Assembly: GCA_049673305.1 (NCBI GenBank)
Contig: JBATXM010000039.1
Span: 1 to 57,465, forward strand
Direction of reading: 5' to 3'
Length of the DNA: 57,465 bases
Source: GCA-003244245 sp049673305
GTDB lineage: Bacteria; Actinomycetota; Actinomycetes; Mycobacteriales; Pseudonocardiaceae
This document shows, piece by piece, positions 16,632-26,586 of the stretch. The stretch's first letter is position 1. Each line of letters opens with the position of its first letter. The notes beneath the pieces were generated by a model. The model saw only the letters and a list, made by a program, of their open reading frames with translations. It was not told the DNA's origin and did not search any database. A program made the position numbers and the translations under genes.

Positions 16632-17375
16632 ATGGATGTTGTGAAAAACGTGGGGACCGACCGCCGCACCCGCGAGTCGGTGGCACGGCTGTTGCTGGAG
16701 CATGGTCCAGCAACAGCCGCGCAGGTCGCCGAGGCGCTGGGGCTGAGCCCGGCTGCGGTGCGCCGCCACCTGGACGCCCTGCTTGCTCTCCAGCAGGCCA
16801 GTTATCGCTCGGCACCGCGCCGAAGCCCTCGCGGTCGTGGTCGCCCAGCTAAGTTTTTCCTGCTCACTGCTGCCGGCCGGGCGCAGTTCGAGCACACCTA
16901 CGACGACTTGGCGGTGGCCGCCCTGCGCTTTCTCTCCGAGCGTGACGGTGAGCAGGCGGTCCGCTCGTTCGCCGAACGCCGAGTGTCGGACCTGGTCGGT
17001 CAGCACAGGGCCACGGTAGTCGCTGCGGCTGACCCGGTCGCGCGTGCGCAGCTACTGGCGGTCGCCTTGAGCGCGGAGGGTTACGCTGCGTCAGCTGAAC
17101 ACGTCGGTGCCGGTGCGCAGTTATGCCAGCACCATTGCCCAGTCTCGCATGTCGCCACGGAGTTTCCGCAACTGTGTGAGGCCGAGACCGCCGCCTTCGC
17201 CGACCTGCTCGGTGTCCATGTGCAGCGGCTGGCCACCATCGCCCGCGGCGATGCGGTATGCACCACGCACGTTCCCGAGGCCCGGGTACCGCACGGTGCC
17301 CGGACAACTGTTTCCCCACTCTTACCCACCACAGAACCGGCATCACTAAACCGGATGGAGGCGTCTGAAGCATGA
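16632..17375 (+). CDS. sufR: SufR, Fe-S cluster-sensing transcriptional repressor
   Basis: A 247-residue regulator. A winged helix at about 14-80 (AAQVAEALGLSPAAVRRHLDAL) is followed by a dimerisation region and a cysteine cluster, LCQHHCPVSHVATEFPQLCE (Cys 165, 169, 182), which would hold the Fe-S cluster. Repressors of this type bind DNA in the holo form and release the suf operon when clusters are lost. The ATG at 16632 (MDVVKN) was chosen over an upstream in-frame ATG at 16605. The stop overlaps the sufB start by four bases, so repressor and scaffold are coupled. Confidence 0.93.
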   Translation: MDVVKNVGTDRRTRESVARLLLEHGPATAAQVAEALGLSPAAVRRHLDALLALQQASYRSAPRRSPRGRGRPAKFFLLTAAGRAQFEHTYDDLAVAALRFLSERDGEQAVRSFAERRVSDLVGQHRATVVAAADPVARAQLLAVALSAEGYAASAEHVGAGAQLCQHHCPVSHVATEFPQLCEAETAAFADLLGVHVQRLATIARGDAVCTTHVPEARVPHGARTTVSPLLPTTEPASLNRMEASEA

Positions 17376-18832
17376 CGACTGCCCCTGAGCAGGATGTGCG
17401 AGTACAGAACGCCCTGCCTACCCCGCTCACCCAGGAAGAAACGCTCTCCAGCCTGGGTCGCTACGAGTATGGATGGGCCGATTCCGACGCCGCCGGCTCC
17501 AGCGCGCAGCGCGGCCTTTCCGAAGCGGTGGTCCGTGACATCTCGGCGAAGAAAAACGAGCCGGAGTGGATGCTGGAGGCCCGGCTGAAGGCGTTGCTCA
17601 TGTTCCGCCGTAAGCCGATGCCGAATTGGGGTGCTGACCTGTCCGGTATCGACTTTGACAACATCAAGTACTTCGTCCGGTCAACCGAGAAGCAGGCTAC
17701 CTCCTGGGACGAACTGCCCGAGGACATCAAGTCCACCTACGACCGGCTGGGCATCCCCGAGGCGGAGAAGGCCAGGCTGGTAGCCGGCGTGGCCGCGCAG
17801 TACGAGTCCGAGGTCGTCTACCACAAGATCCGAGAGGATCTGGAGGAGCTGGGTGTCCAGTTCCTGGACACCGACACCGCGCTGCGCGAGCAGCCGGAGA
17901 TGTTTCAGCGGTACTTCGCCAGTGTGATCCCCGCTGGTGACAACAAGTTCGCCGCGTTGAACACCGCAGTGTGGTCGGGGGGGTCGTTCATCTACGTGCC
18001 GCCTGGCGTTCACGTTGACATCCCGCTGCAGGCCTACTTCCGGATCAACACCGAGAACATGGGCCAGTTTGAGCGGACATTGATCATCGTCGACGAGGGC
18101 GCGTATGTGCACTACGTCGAGGGATGCACGGCGCCGATCTACAAGTCCGACTCGCTGCACTCCGCAGTCGTCGAGATCATCGTCAAGAAGGGCGGCCGCT
18201 GCCGCTACACCACGATCCAGAACTGGTCGAACAACGTCTACAACCTGGTCACTAAGCGGGCCACCGCCGCTGAGGGCGCGACCATGGAGTGGATCGACGG
18301 CAACCTCGGCTCCAAGGTCACCATGAAGTACCCGTCGGTCTGGCTGATCGGCGAGCACGCCAAGGGCGAGGTGCTCTCGGTGGCCTGTGCCGGTGAGGGC
18401 CAGCACCAGGACGCGGGGGCGAAGATGGTGCATGCCGCGCCGCACACCTCAAGCAAGATCGTGTCCAAGTCGGTGGCCCGCGGCGGCGGCCGCACCTCCT
18501 ACCGCGGGCTGGTGCAGGTCAACGAGGGCAGCCACCACTCCCGTTCCACGGTGAAGTGCGACGCTCTGCTGGTGGACCAGATCAGCCGCTCAGACACCTA
18601 CCCCTACGTCGATATCCGCGAGGACGACGTGTCGATGGGCCATGAGGCCACCGTTTCCAAGGTCAGCGATGATCAGTTGTTCTACTTGATGAGCCGGGGG
18701 CTGGCCGAGGACGAGGCGATGGCCATGATCGTGCGCGGGTTCATCGAGCCGATCGCCCGGGAGTTGCCCATGGAGTATGCCCTGGAGCTTAACCGTCTGA
18801 TTGAACTGCAGATGGAAGGAGCCGTCGGCTGA
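17372..18832 (+). CDS. sufB: Fe-S cluster assembly scaffold SufB
   Basis: The SufB subunit of the SufBCD scaffold, on which [4Fe-4S] clusters are built. 486 residues, the usual intein-free length; the M. tuberculosis homologue carries an intein, this one does not. The conserved C-terminal SufBD beta-helix region includes NWSNNVYNLVTKRATA, MEWIDGNLGSKVTMKYPS and the C-terminal GFIEPIARELPMEYA. The ATG overlaps the sufR stop. Confidence 0.97.
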   Translation: MTTAPEQDVRVQNALPTPLTQEETLSSLGRYEYGWADSDAAGSSAQRGLSEAVVRDISAKKNEPEWMLEARLKALLMFRRKPMPNWGADLSGIDFDNIKYFVRSTEKQATSWDELPEDIKSTYDRLGIPEAEKARLVAGVAAQYESEVVYHKIREDLEELGVQFLDTDTALREQPEMFQRYFASVIPAGDNKFAALNTAVWSGGSFIYVPPGVHVDIPLQAYFRINTENMGQFERTLIIVDEGAYVHYVEGCTAPIYKSDSLHSAVVEIIVKKGGRCRYTTIQNWSNNVYNLVTKRATAAEGATMEWIDGNLGSKVTMKYPSVWLIGEHAKGEVLSVACAGEGQHQDAGAKMVHAAPHTSSKIVSKSVARGGGRTSYRGLVQVNEGSHHSRSTVKCDALLVDQISRSDTYPYVDIREDDVSMGHEATVSKVSDDQLFYLMSRGLAEDEAMAMIVRGFIEPIARELPMEYALELNRLIELQMEGAVG

Positions 18833-18833
18833 T

Positions 18834-20042
18834 ATGACGGCCACCACTGACCGGCCGGGCGAGCACGGTCTGGTAGGGCACTCGCACGGCGCCACAACTG
18901 AGCAACCCAGTGTGCCGATGGTCTCTCGGGGACAGCGGTTCACCTCCTACGACGTGGACGCCTTCGAGGTGCCGACGGGGCGCGAGGAGGAGTGGCGGTT
19001 CACCCCGCTGCGGCGGCTGCGCGGGCTGCACCAAGGTGTCGCCGCTACGGGCACCGCGCAGGTCAGAGTGCGGGCAACCAGTGGAGTCACCGTCGAGGAC
19101 GTGATCCAATCCGATCCGCGCCTAGGCGATGGTGGGATCCCCGCCGATCGGGTTGCCGCGCAGGCTTGGAACTCCGCGGTGCGAGCCACCGTGGTGACGG
19201 TACCGGCGCAGGCCCGGATCGAGAACCCGGTGATGATCACTATAACTGGGCCGGGCGCTGGAGTGCTCGCCTACGGGCACCTGCAGGTGCGCCTTGAGGC
19301 ACTCGCCGAGGCCGTGGTGGTGCTCGACTACCAGGGCAGCGGCACCTACGCGGAGAACGTCGAGTTGGTTGTCGCCGACGGCGCTCGGCTGACGGTGGTC
19401 AGCGTGCAGGATTGGGCTGACGACGCGGTGCACGTCGCCGCGCAGCACACCCGGTTGGGCCGCGACGCGGTGCTACGAGCCACCACGGTGAGCCTGGGCG
19501 GCGACCTGGTCCGGCAATCCCCGACGGTGACGTTCACCCAGCCCGGCGGCGACGCCGAGCTGCTCGGGCTGTATTTCGCTGACGCCGGGCAGCATCTGGA
19601 GCACCGCTTGCTGGTGGACCACGCTGTGCCGCATTGCCGGTCCAACGTCGCCTACAAGGGCGCGCTGCAGGGCAGTCCGGGAAAACCAGACGCGCACACC
19701 GTGTGGATCGGCGATGTCCTCATCCAGGCCGCCGCCGAGGGCACCGAGACCTTCGAGGTCAACCGCAACCTGGTGCTCACCGACGGCGCCCGGGCCGACT
19801 CGGTGCCCAACCTGGAGATTGAGACCGGGGAGATCGTCGGTGCCGGACACGCCAGCACCACCGGCCGCTTCGACGACGAGCAGCTGTTTTACCTGACCTC
19901 CCGAGGTATTCCCACCAAGCAGGCTCGCCGGCTAGTCGTGCGGGGTTTCTTCGGCGAAATCCTGGAGAAGATCACCGTCATGCCGGTACGTGAGCGGCTG
20001 GCGGTGGCGATCGAGGCCGAGCTGGAGGCAGTGGGGGTATGA
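18834..20042 (+). CDS. sufD: Fe-S cluster assembly protein SufD
   Basis: SufB paralogue that pairs with it in the SufBC2D complex and helps iron entry. 402 residues, weakly conserved N-terminus (EEWRFTPLRRLRGL) and a well conserved C-terminal half: AYKGALQGSPGKPDAHTVW, SVPNLEIETGEIVGAGHAST, GRFDDEQLFYLTSRGIP. The ATG at 18834 lies two bases after the sufB stop. A longer in-frame start at 18801 lies within sufB and is rejected. Confidence 0.95.
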   Translation: MTATTDRPGEHGLVGHSHGATTEQPSVPMVSRGQRFTSYDVDAFEVPTGREEEWRFTPLRRLRGLHQGVAATGTAQVRVRATSGVTVEDVIQSDPRLGDGGIPADRVAAQAWNSAVRATVVTVPAQARIENPVMITITGPGAGVLAYGHLQVRLEALAEAVVVLDYQGSGTYAENVELVVADGARLTVVSVQDWADDAVHVAAQHTRLGRDAVLRATTVSLGGDLVRQSPTVTFTQPGGDAELLGLYFADAGQHLEHRLLVDHAVPHCRSNVAYKGALQGSPGKPDAHTVWIGDVLIQAAAEGTETFEVNRNLVLTDGARADSVPNLEIETGEIVGAGHASTTGRFDDEQLFYLTSRGIPTKQARRLVVRGFFGEILEKITVMPVRERLAVAIEAELEAVGV

Positions 20043-20362
20043 CCGCAGTCCGAGTTTGTGGCCTGAGCGATCTCAAGGACGACGTGCCCGTTGGCTTCGA
20101 GGTCGACAACCTGCCGGTGGTGCTGGTCCGCCAGGGTGAGCAGGTTTATGCACTGGCCGACATCTGCTCACACGCCGAGATCGCATTGTCCGAAGGCGAG
20201 GTGACCCGCAAGGGCCTGGAGTGCTGGCTGCACGGATCGTGCTTCGACCTGGCCACGGGCGCGCCGTCCTCCCCACCGGCATCCGAACCGGTGGACACCT
20301 ACGCCGTGACGATCGATGGTGACGACGTGTACGTCGACCCTTCCACCCCGACCAACCGCTAG
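20039..20362 (+). CDS. Rieske [2Fe-2S] ferredoxin in suf operon
   Basis: A 107-residue protein of the non-heme iron oxygenase ferredoxin type. The cluster ligands are CSH (about 41-43) and CWLHGSCFD (about 61-69), the CxH...CxxH pattern of Rieske sites, with the second segment giving Cys and His. It overlaps the sufD stop by four bases and sits before sufC, the arrangement seen in many actinobacteria but not in mycobacteria. It may carry electrons for cluster assembly, or be an early client; neither is shown by sequence. Confidence 0.92.
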   Translation: MTAVRVCGLSDLKDDVPVGFEVDNLPVVLVRQGEQVYALADICSHAEIALSEGEVTRKGLECWLHGSCFDLATGAPSSPPASEPVDTYAVTIDGDDVYVDPSTPTNR

Positions 20363-20382
20363 CGGGAGCTGAGAACACACCG

Positions 20383-21168
20383 ATGACCACCCTGGAGATC
20401 AAGGACCTGCACGTCGCGGTGCCCACTGACGGCGAACAGAGCCCCGAGAAAGAGATCCTGCGCGGCGTTGACCTGACCGTCCGGGCGGGGGAGACCCACG
20501 CGATCATGGGTCCCAACGGATCGGGCAAGTCCACCCTGGCCTACTCGATCGCCGGGCATCCGCGCTACCGGGTCACCTCGGGGCAGATGCTCCTGGACGG
20601 CGTCGATGTGCTGTCGATGTCGGTCGACGAGCGGGCCCGAGCGGGCCTGTTTCTCGCCATGCAGTATCCGATCGAGGTGCCCGGTGTCTCGATGTCGAAC
20701 TTCCTGCGCACCGCCACCACCGCGATCCGCGGTGAGGCTCCCAAGCTGCGCACCTGGGTCAAGGAAGTCAAAGCGGCGATGTCCGCGCTGGACATTGACC
20801 CTGCTTTCGCCGAGCGCAGCGTGAACGAGGGCTTCTCCGGCGGCGAGAAGAAGCGCCACGAGATCCTGCAGCTGTCTCTGCTCAAACCCAAGATCGCGGT
20901 GCTGGACGAGACCGACTCAGGCTTGGACGTCGATGCGTTGCGAGTGGTCTCTGAAGGGGTCAACCGCTATCGGGCCAGCGGGGATGTCGGTGTGTTGTTG
21001 ATCACCCATTACACCCGAATCCTGCGCCACATAACGCCTGATTACGTCCATGTCTTCGCCGGCGGGCGGATTGTGGAGTCCGGCGGGCAGGAGCTCGCCG
21101 AGGAGTTGGAGTCCGGCGGTTATGAGCGGTTCGCTCACCGGCAGGAGGTCACGGAGGTGTCACCGTGA
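20383..21168 (+). CDS. sufC: Fe-S assembly ATPase SufC
   Basis: Cytoplasmic ABC-type ATPase that drives shape changes of the SufB-SufD pair. 261 residues: Walker A GPNGSGKST (43-51), the Suf-specific FSGGEKKRHEILQ signature and Walker B KIAVLDETDSGLDVDAL with the typical DETDSGLD variant, then the switch histidine in LLITHYTRIL. It has a GGGAGC ribosome site and a 20-base gap after the Rieske gene, and overlaps sufS at its end (GTGA). Confidence 0.97.
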   Translation: MTTLEIKDLHVAVPTDGEQSPEKEILRGVDLTVRAGETHAIMGPNGSGKSTLAYSIAGHPRYRVTSGQMLLDGVDVLSMSVDERARAGLFLAMQYPIEVPGVSMSNFLRTATTAIRGEAPKLRTWVKEVKAAMSALDIDPAFAERSVNEGFSGGEKKRHEILQLSLLKPKIAVLDETDSGLDVDALRVVSEGVNRYRASGDVGVLLITHYTRILRHITPDYVHVFAGGRIVESGGQELAEELESGGYERFAHRQEVTEVSP

Positions 21169-22469
21169 CTGCGCCACTGATTGCTGGGCACCTCGCTACT
21201 GAGCCACTGACGGCTGGCGAGCAGGAGAAGATCCGCGCCGATTTCCCGATCCTGTCCCGCACGGTGCGCGACGGTCGACCACTGGTGTACCTGGACTCCG
21301 GGGCCACCTCGCAGCGGCCCCGGCAGGTGCTCGACGCCGAGCGTGCCTTCCTAGAGCAGCACAATGCGGCGGTGCACCGCGGCGCGCACCAGCTCGCTGA
21401 GGAGGCCACCGACGCCTACGAGTCGGCGCGGGCTCGCATTGCGGCGTTCGTCGGAGTTGCGCCGGGGGAGGTGGTATTCACCAAGAACGCCACCGAGGGG
21501 ATCAACCTGGTCGCCTACGCGCTGAGCAACTCGGCGGGAGCCGGGGCGGCAGCTCGGCGCTTCACCCTGGCACCGGGTGACGAGATCGTAGTGACCGAGA
21601 TAGAGCACCACGCCAACCTGGTGCCCTGGCAGGAGCTGTGCCGGCGCACCGGCGCCACCTTGCGCTGGTATCAGGTGACCGACGCCGGCCGGTTGGACCT
21701 CGACTCGCTTGAGCTGTCTGAACGTACGAGGGTGGTGGCGTTCACTCACCAGTCCAATGTGATGGGCACCGTACCGCCGGTCGCGGAGTTGGTCCGTCGG
21801 GCTCGCGAGGTCGGGGCGCTGACCGTGCTGGATGCCTGCCAGTCGGTGCCGCACACTCCGGTCGACTTTGCTGCGATGGATGTCGACTTCGCGGTGTTCT
21901 CCGGGCACAAGATGCTGGGGCCCTCCGGGGTCGGCGTGCTCTACGGCCGCCGCGACCTACTCGAGGCGCTGCCGCCATTCCTCACCGGAGGGTCGATGAT
22001 CGAGCTGGTGAAGATGGAAGGCTCCACCTATGCTCCGCCACCGCAGCGTTTCGAGGCTGGTGTGCCGATGACCTCCCAAGCGGTCGGCTTGGGAGCGGCG
22101 GTGGATTACCTGTCGGCGGTGGGGATGGACCGGATCGCCGCGCATGAGCGTGTCCTGACCGAACAGGCCCTGGCCGGCCTGTCAGAGATGGATGGCCTGC
22201 GGATCATCGGTCCTCTCGACACCGAAGACCGTGGTGGTGCGGTGTCCTTCGTGCTCGACGACGTGCACGCGCACGACGCCGGGCAAGTGCTCGACGACCT
22301 AGGGATCGCGGTGCGGGTCGGACATCACTGCGCCTGGCCGTTGCACCGCCGCTTCGGGATCGCCGCCACGGTGCGGGCCAGTTTCGCGCTCTACAACACG
22401 TCCGCCGAGGTCGACGCCCTGCTGGCCGGGGTGCACGAGGCGCGCCGTTTCTTCCGGGTGGGCGCATGA
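21165..22469 (+). CDS. sufS: Cysteine desulfurase SufS
   Basis: PLP enzyme that takes sulfur from cysteine as a persulfide for cluster assembly. 434 residues of fold-type I. The PLP lysine is in FSGHKMLGPSG (Lys about 249) and the catalytic cysteine in RVGHHCAWP (Cys about 389). Substrate and cofactor motifs LDSGATSQRP, NAAVHRGAHQLAEEATDAYE and TEIEHHANLVPWQ are all present. The GTG start is coupled to sufC, and the end overlaps sufU by four bases. Confidence 0.97.
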   Translation: MTAPLIAGHLATEPLTAGEQEKIRADFPILSRTVRDGRPLVYLDSGATSQRPRQVLDAERAFLEQHNAAVHRGAHQLAEEATDAYESARARIAAFVGVAPGEVVFTKNATEGINLVAYALSNSAGAGAAARRFTLAPGDEIVVTEIEHHANLVPWQELCRRTGATLRWYQVTDAGRLDLDSLELSERTRVVAFTHQSNVMGTVPPVAELVRRAREVGALTVLDACQSVPHTPVDFAAMDVDFAVFSGHKMLGPSGVGVLYGRRDLLEALPPFLTGGSMIELVKMEGSTYAPPPQRFEAGVPMTSQAVGLGAAVDYLSAVGMDRIAAHERVLTEQALAGLSEMDGLRIIGPLDTEDRGGAVSFVLDDVHAHDAGQVLDDLGIAVRVGHHCAWPLHRRFGIAATVRASFALYNTSAEVDALLAGVHEARRFFRVGA

Positions 22470-22924
22470 AACTGGAGCAGATGTACCAGGAGATCATCCT
22501 GGATCACTACCGCCACCCGCACGGGCACGGCCTCCGGGAGCCTTTCGACGCCGAGTCCTACCAGGTCAACCCCACCTGTGGGGACGAAGTGACGCTACGG
22601 GTAGCGCTGGACGGCGACCGGGTGGCCGACGTGTCCTATGACGCGATCGGTTGCTCGATCAGCCAGGCGGCGACGTCGGTGCTCACCGATCTGGTGATTG
22701 GTCAGACAGTGGCCGAGTCGAGGTCCACCATGGACGCGTTCGTGGAGATGGTGCAGAGTCGAGGCCAAGTGGAGCCCGACGAGGAAGTGCTCGCCGACGC
22801 GGTCGCCTTCGTTGGCGTGTCGCGCTACCCCGCCCGGGTGAAATGCGCCTTGCTGGGCTGGATGGCGTTCAAGGATGCTGTCGGGCGGGCAACCAACGGC
22901 GCCCAACGAGCGGAGACACCATGA
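22466..22924 (+). CDS. sufU: SufU, zinc-dependent sulfurtransferase partner of SufS
   Basis: A 152-residue IscU-fold protein that accepts the persulfide from SufS. Zinc and sulfur ligands are Cys38 and Asp40 (NPTCGDEV), Cys63 (AIGCSISQ) and Cys127 (ARVKCALLGW), the complete set for SufU. The long insertion between the second and third cysteines separates it from IscU. ATGA overlaps join it to sufS before and sufT after. Confidence 0.96.
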   Translation: MKLEQMYQEIILDHYRHPHGHGLREPFDAESYQVNPTCGDEVTLRVALDGDRVADVSYDAIGCSISQAATSVLTDLVIGQTVAESRSTMDAFVEMVQSRGQVEPDEEVLADAVAFVGVSRYPARVKCALLGWMAFKDAVGRATNGAQRAETP

Positions 22925-23325
22925 ACGTGAATGAGGAATCCGATGTCGTGCGCGGTGCCGCCGGGATGCCGCAGGTTCCGACGCCCCGCCCAGACGGCAA
23001 GTTACCCACCTTCGACGACCTCGAGGAAGCCATGCGTGATGTGGTCGATCCGGAGCTAGGCATCAATGTGGTCGATCTGGGCCTAGTCTACGACATCCGA
23101 CTAGACGAGAGCAACGTCGCCATCCTGGACATGACGCTGACCTCCGCGGCCTGCCCGCTGACCGACGTCATTGAGGACCAAACTCGCGCCGCGCTCACCA
23201 GTGGCCCCGGCGGGGGACTGGTCGATGACGTGCGGATCAACTGGGTATGGATCCCGCCGTGGGGCCCAGACAAGATCACCGAAGACGGCCGGGACCAACT
23301 ACGCGCTCTCGGCTTCACCGTCTGA
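22921..23325 (+). CDS. sufT: SufT-type Fe-S maturation factor (MIP18/DUF59)
   Basis: A 134-residue DUF59 protein. The core EEAMRDVVDPELGINVVDLGLVYDI carries the DPE motif, and MTLTSAACPLTDVIEDQ supplies the conserved cysteine seen in these cluster-transfer factors; VWIPPWGPDKITEDGRDQLRALGF ends the domain. Last gene of the suf operon; the ATG at 22921 overlaps the sufU stop. A long upstream extension inside sufU is an artefact. Confidence 0.93.
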   Translation: MNVNEESDVVRGAAGMPQVPTPRPDGKLPTFDDLEEAMRDVVDPELGINVVDLGLVYDIRLDESNVAILDMTLTSAACPLTDVIEDQTRAALTSGPGGGLVDDVRINWVWIPPWGPDKITEDGRDQLRALGFTV

Positions 23326-23367
23326 CCCGCTGTCATCAGCGTGTCTTCCTGGCTGACCGCCGCCGCT

Positions 23368-23401
23368 CGCCGAGCCCTCAAGGTCCGCGACGGGCTCGCC
23401 G
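23368..23401 (+). terminator. Possible suf operon terminator
   Basis: Ten-base GC-rich arms, CGCCGAGCCC and GGGCTCGCCG, with one mismatch and a 14-base loop, 42 bases after the sufT stop. There is no T run, as is common in high-GC actinobacteria, so the call is weak. Confidence 0.35.
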
Positions 23402-23468
23402 CAGTCGCTAGTCGCCATCGGTGTGAGCGCGACCGTTGCGGACTCGACGGATGTAAGGTTGTTGCGTT

Positions 23469-23761
23469 CTAGGCGTGGTGGACTTGCTCGAAGTGCTCCA
23501 CGCTCGGGAACGGGTCGTAGAAATGGTGCAGTAGCTGGCGCCACTGCTGATACTGCGGTGAGCTGCGGAAGCCCTCGGTGTGGTCTTCCAGGTGCTGCCA
23601 CTCGACCAGCAGCAGATGGGTGCTCGGCCGCTCGATTGCAGCGGGACAGGGCCAGGCACTGAAAGCCCGGCGATTAGTTTGGCCCGGGTGAAAGCCGTCT
23701 CGAAGGCCATTTCCTCGCCGGGCTTTACGGGCAGCAGCGCATGCTCCAGGATCACCGCCAC
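23469..23761 (-). pseudogene. Antibiotic biosynthesis monooxygenase (ABM) family gene, frameshifted
   Basis: Two frames together spell a small ABM-fold protein. The start is MAVILEHALLPVKPGEEM followed by AFETAFTRAKLIAGLS, from the ATG at 23761. The rest continues in another frame as IERPSTHLLLVEWQHLEDHT, then EGFRSSPQYQQWRQLLHHFY and DPFPSVEHFEQVH, ending at 23469. The break lies at about 23635-23665. Compared with intact family members a few residues between the frames are also missing, so this looks like a small deletion rather than a single miscalled base, though a sequencing error cannot be excluded. In the intact family these ferredoxin-like dimers act on polyketides or are uncharacterised. 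Confidence 0.75.
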
Positions 23762-23779
23762 ATTGTGCGCTCTGCGTGC

Positions 23780-23840
23780 GCCGAGTTCGACAACAGAGTT
23801 GTCGCGGGCTAGCTATCACAGCGCTGTTGTCGAACTCGGC
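23780..23840. repeat. Long inverted repeat between recQ and the ABM pseudogene
   Basis: Arms GCCGAGTTCGACAACAG (23780-23796) and its exact complement CTGTTGTCGAACTCGGC (23824-23840) surround a 27-base loop. The right arm is five bases beyond the recQ stop. It could be the recQ terminator, a regulator site, or a mobile repeat remnant. Confidence 0.6.
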
Positions 23841-23844
23841 ACGT

Positions 23845-25728
<1,884 letters not shown>

Positions 25729-25852
25729 CCGGCGATCCTAGGAGCTGGCGTGGTCCCGCGAGCCGGCTGGCCTGCACCGGTGGGGTCTTCTCCAGTCCCG
25801 GACCAGGTGGCGGTGACAGACACCACGTTCCACAGGAAAACGACGGCCAGCT

Positions 25853-26080
25853 CTACAACAGGCTGGCCAGTTCGGCAGCAGTGAGTTCGGCCTGACGCAA
25901 GATGGCGCGGAGCGCGCCAGTGGGAAGATCACGATTTCCGTGGACGGGCACGACCACAAGGCGAGCACCGCCTGGGCGTCGGAGATAATGGTGACTACCA
26001 CGCACGTGCGTGACCTCGAATCCGGTTTCTTGAAGCGCCTGCACCACGCGCCGTCCGCTGACCCGGGAAAGACGAGTCAG
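25853..26080 (-). CDS. hicA: HicA-type mRNA interferase toxin
   Basis: Small toxin with a double-stranded-RNA-binding-like fold. The motif VRGSHHYLRRPGG has the catalytic histidine, and PVHGNRDLPTGALRAILRQA is the family C-terminus. Homologues begin with a segment like RLSRVSGRRVVQALQETGF, which is present here only if translation starts at a CTG at 26080, overlapping the hicB stop and preceded by GAGGTG. The first standard start is the GTG at 26047, which would lose eleven residues including that segment. Coordinates follow the longer form (75 aa). The order antitoxin then toxin, overlapping, is one of the two usual arrangements. Confidence 0.8.
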   Translation of the reverse strand: MTRLSRVSGRRVVQALQETGFEVTHVRGSHHYLRRPGGARLVVVPVHGNRDLPTGALRAILRQAELTAAELASLL

Positions 26081-26313
26081 GGGAGCGACACCTCAAGCTC
26101 GACGATGCTCGGTTCAGGCCCGCTGCGAGGCAGGGGAATACCGTCCTTGGCCGCAGCTTCCAGGTAACCAGCGATGGCCTCTCGGGTGGACTCCAACGCG
26201 GCCTCGCGCGTATCGCCGTACGACGACAGACTGTCAAGGGCTGGCACGTGGGTCACCCAGACCTTGTCATCGTTGTCCCACTCGAGGACAACAGAGAAGT
26301 GCCGGACCGACAT
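26077..26313 (-). CDS. hicB: HicB-type antitoxin
   Basis: A 78-residue antitoxin. RHFSVVLEWDNDDKVWVTHV then PALDSLSSYGDTREAALEST and IAGYLEAAAKDGIPLP is the partly degraded RNase H-like HicB fold. It lacks the extra C-terminal DNA-binding domain of longer HicBs, so autoregulation is uncertain. The ATG at 26313 (MSVRHF) was chosen; an in-frame extension to 26394 has no HicB similarity and instead resembles a fragment of RecQ. Confidence 0.88.
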   Translation of the reverse strand: MSVRHFSVVLEWDNDDKVWVTHVPALDSLSSYGDTREAALESTREAIAGYLEAAAKDGIPLPRSGPEPSIVELEVSLP

Positions 26314-26586
26314 AGCAGCGTACTGTAGCGTGCGCTGGTGATCTGTAGAGCGTCGACGCCCTACTCGCACGAGCAACGGGATCTGGTAGCACACGGACGA
26401 CTAGCTTGCTGGATGACCGCACGTTCCTTGCCTTGCTCCGCCGCTACCTCAAGACCACCGGCTACACTTGCCGCCCGCTGTCCCGCGCCGAGAAGAATTG
26501 TATCGGCGGCTTGCTGCAATACTCCTGACCCGAGGAACGGTGGACGACTGAGGATGCTCTAGCGACGGCAGAACACGAACAAATGG

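Noticed and set aside
16524..17006. N-terminal extension of the MptB frame
   Set aside because: Overlaps the divergent sufR coding region and has no family similarity.
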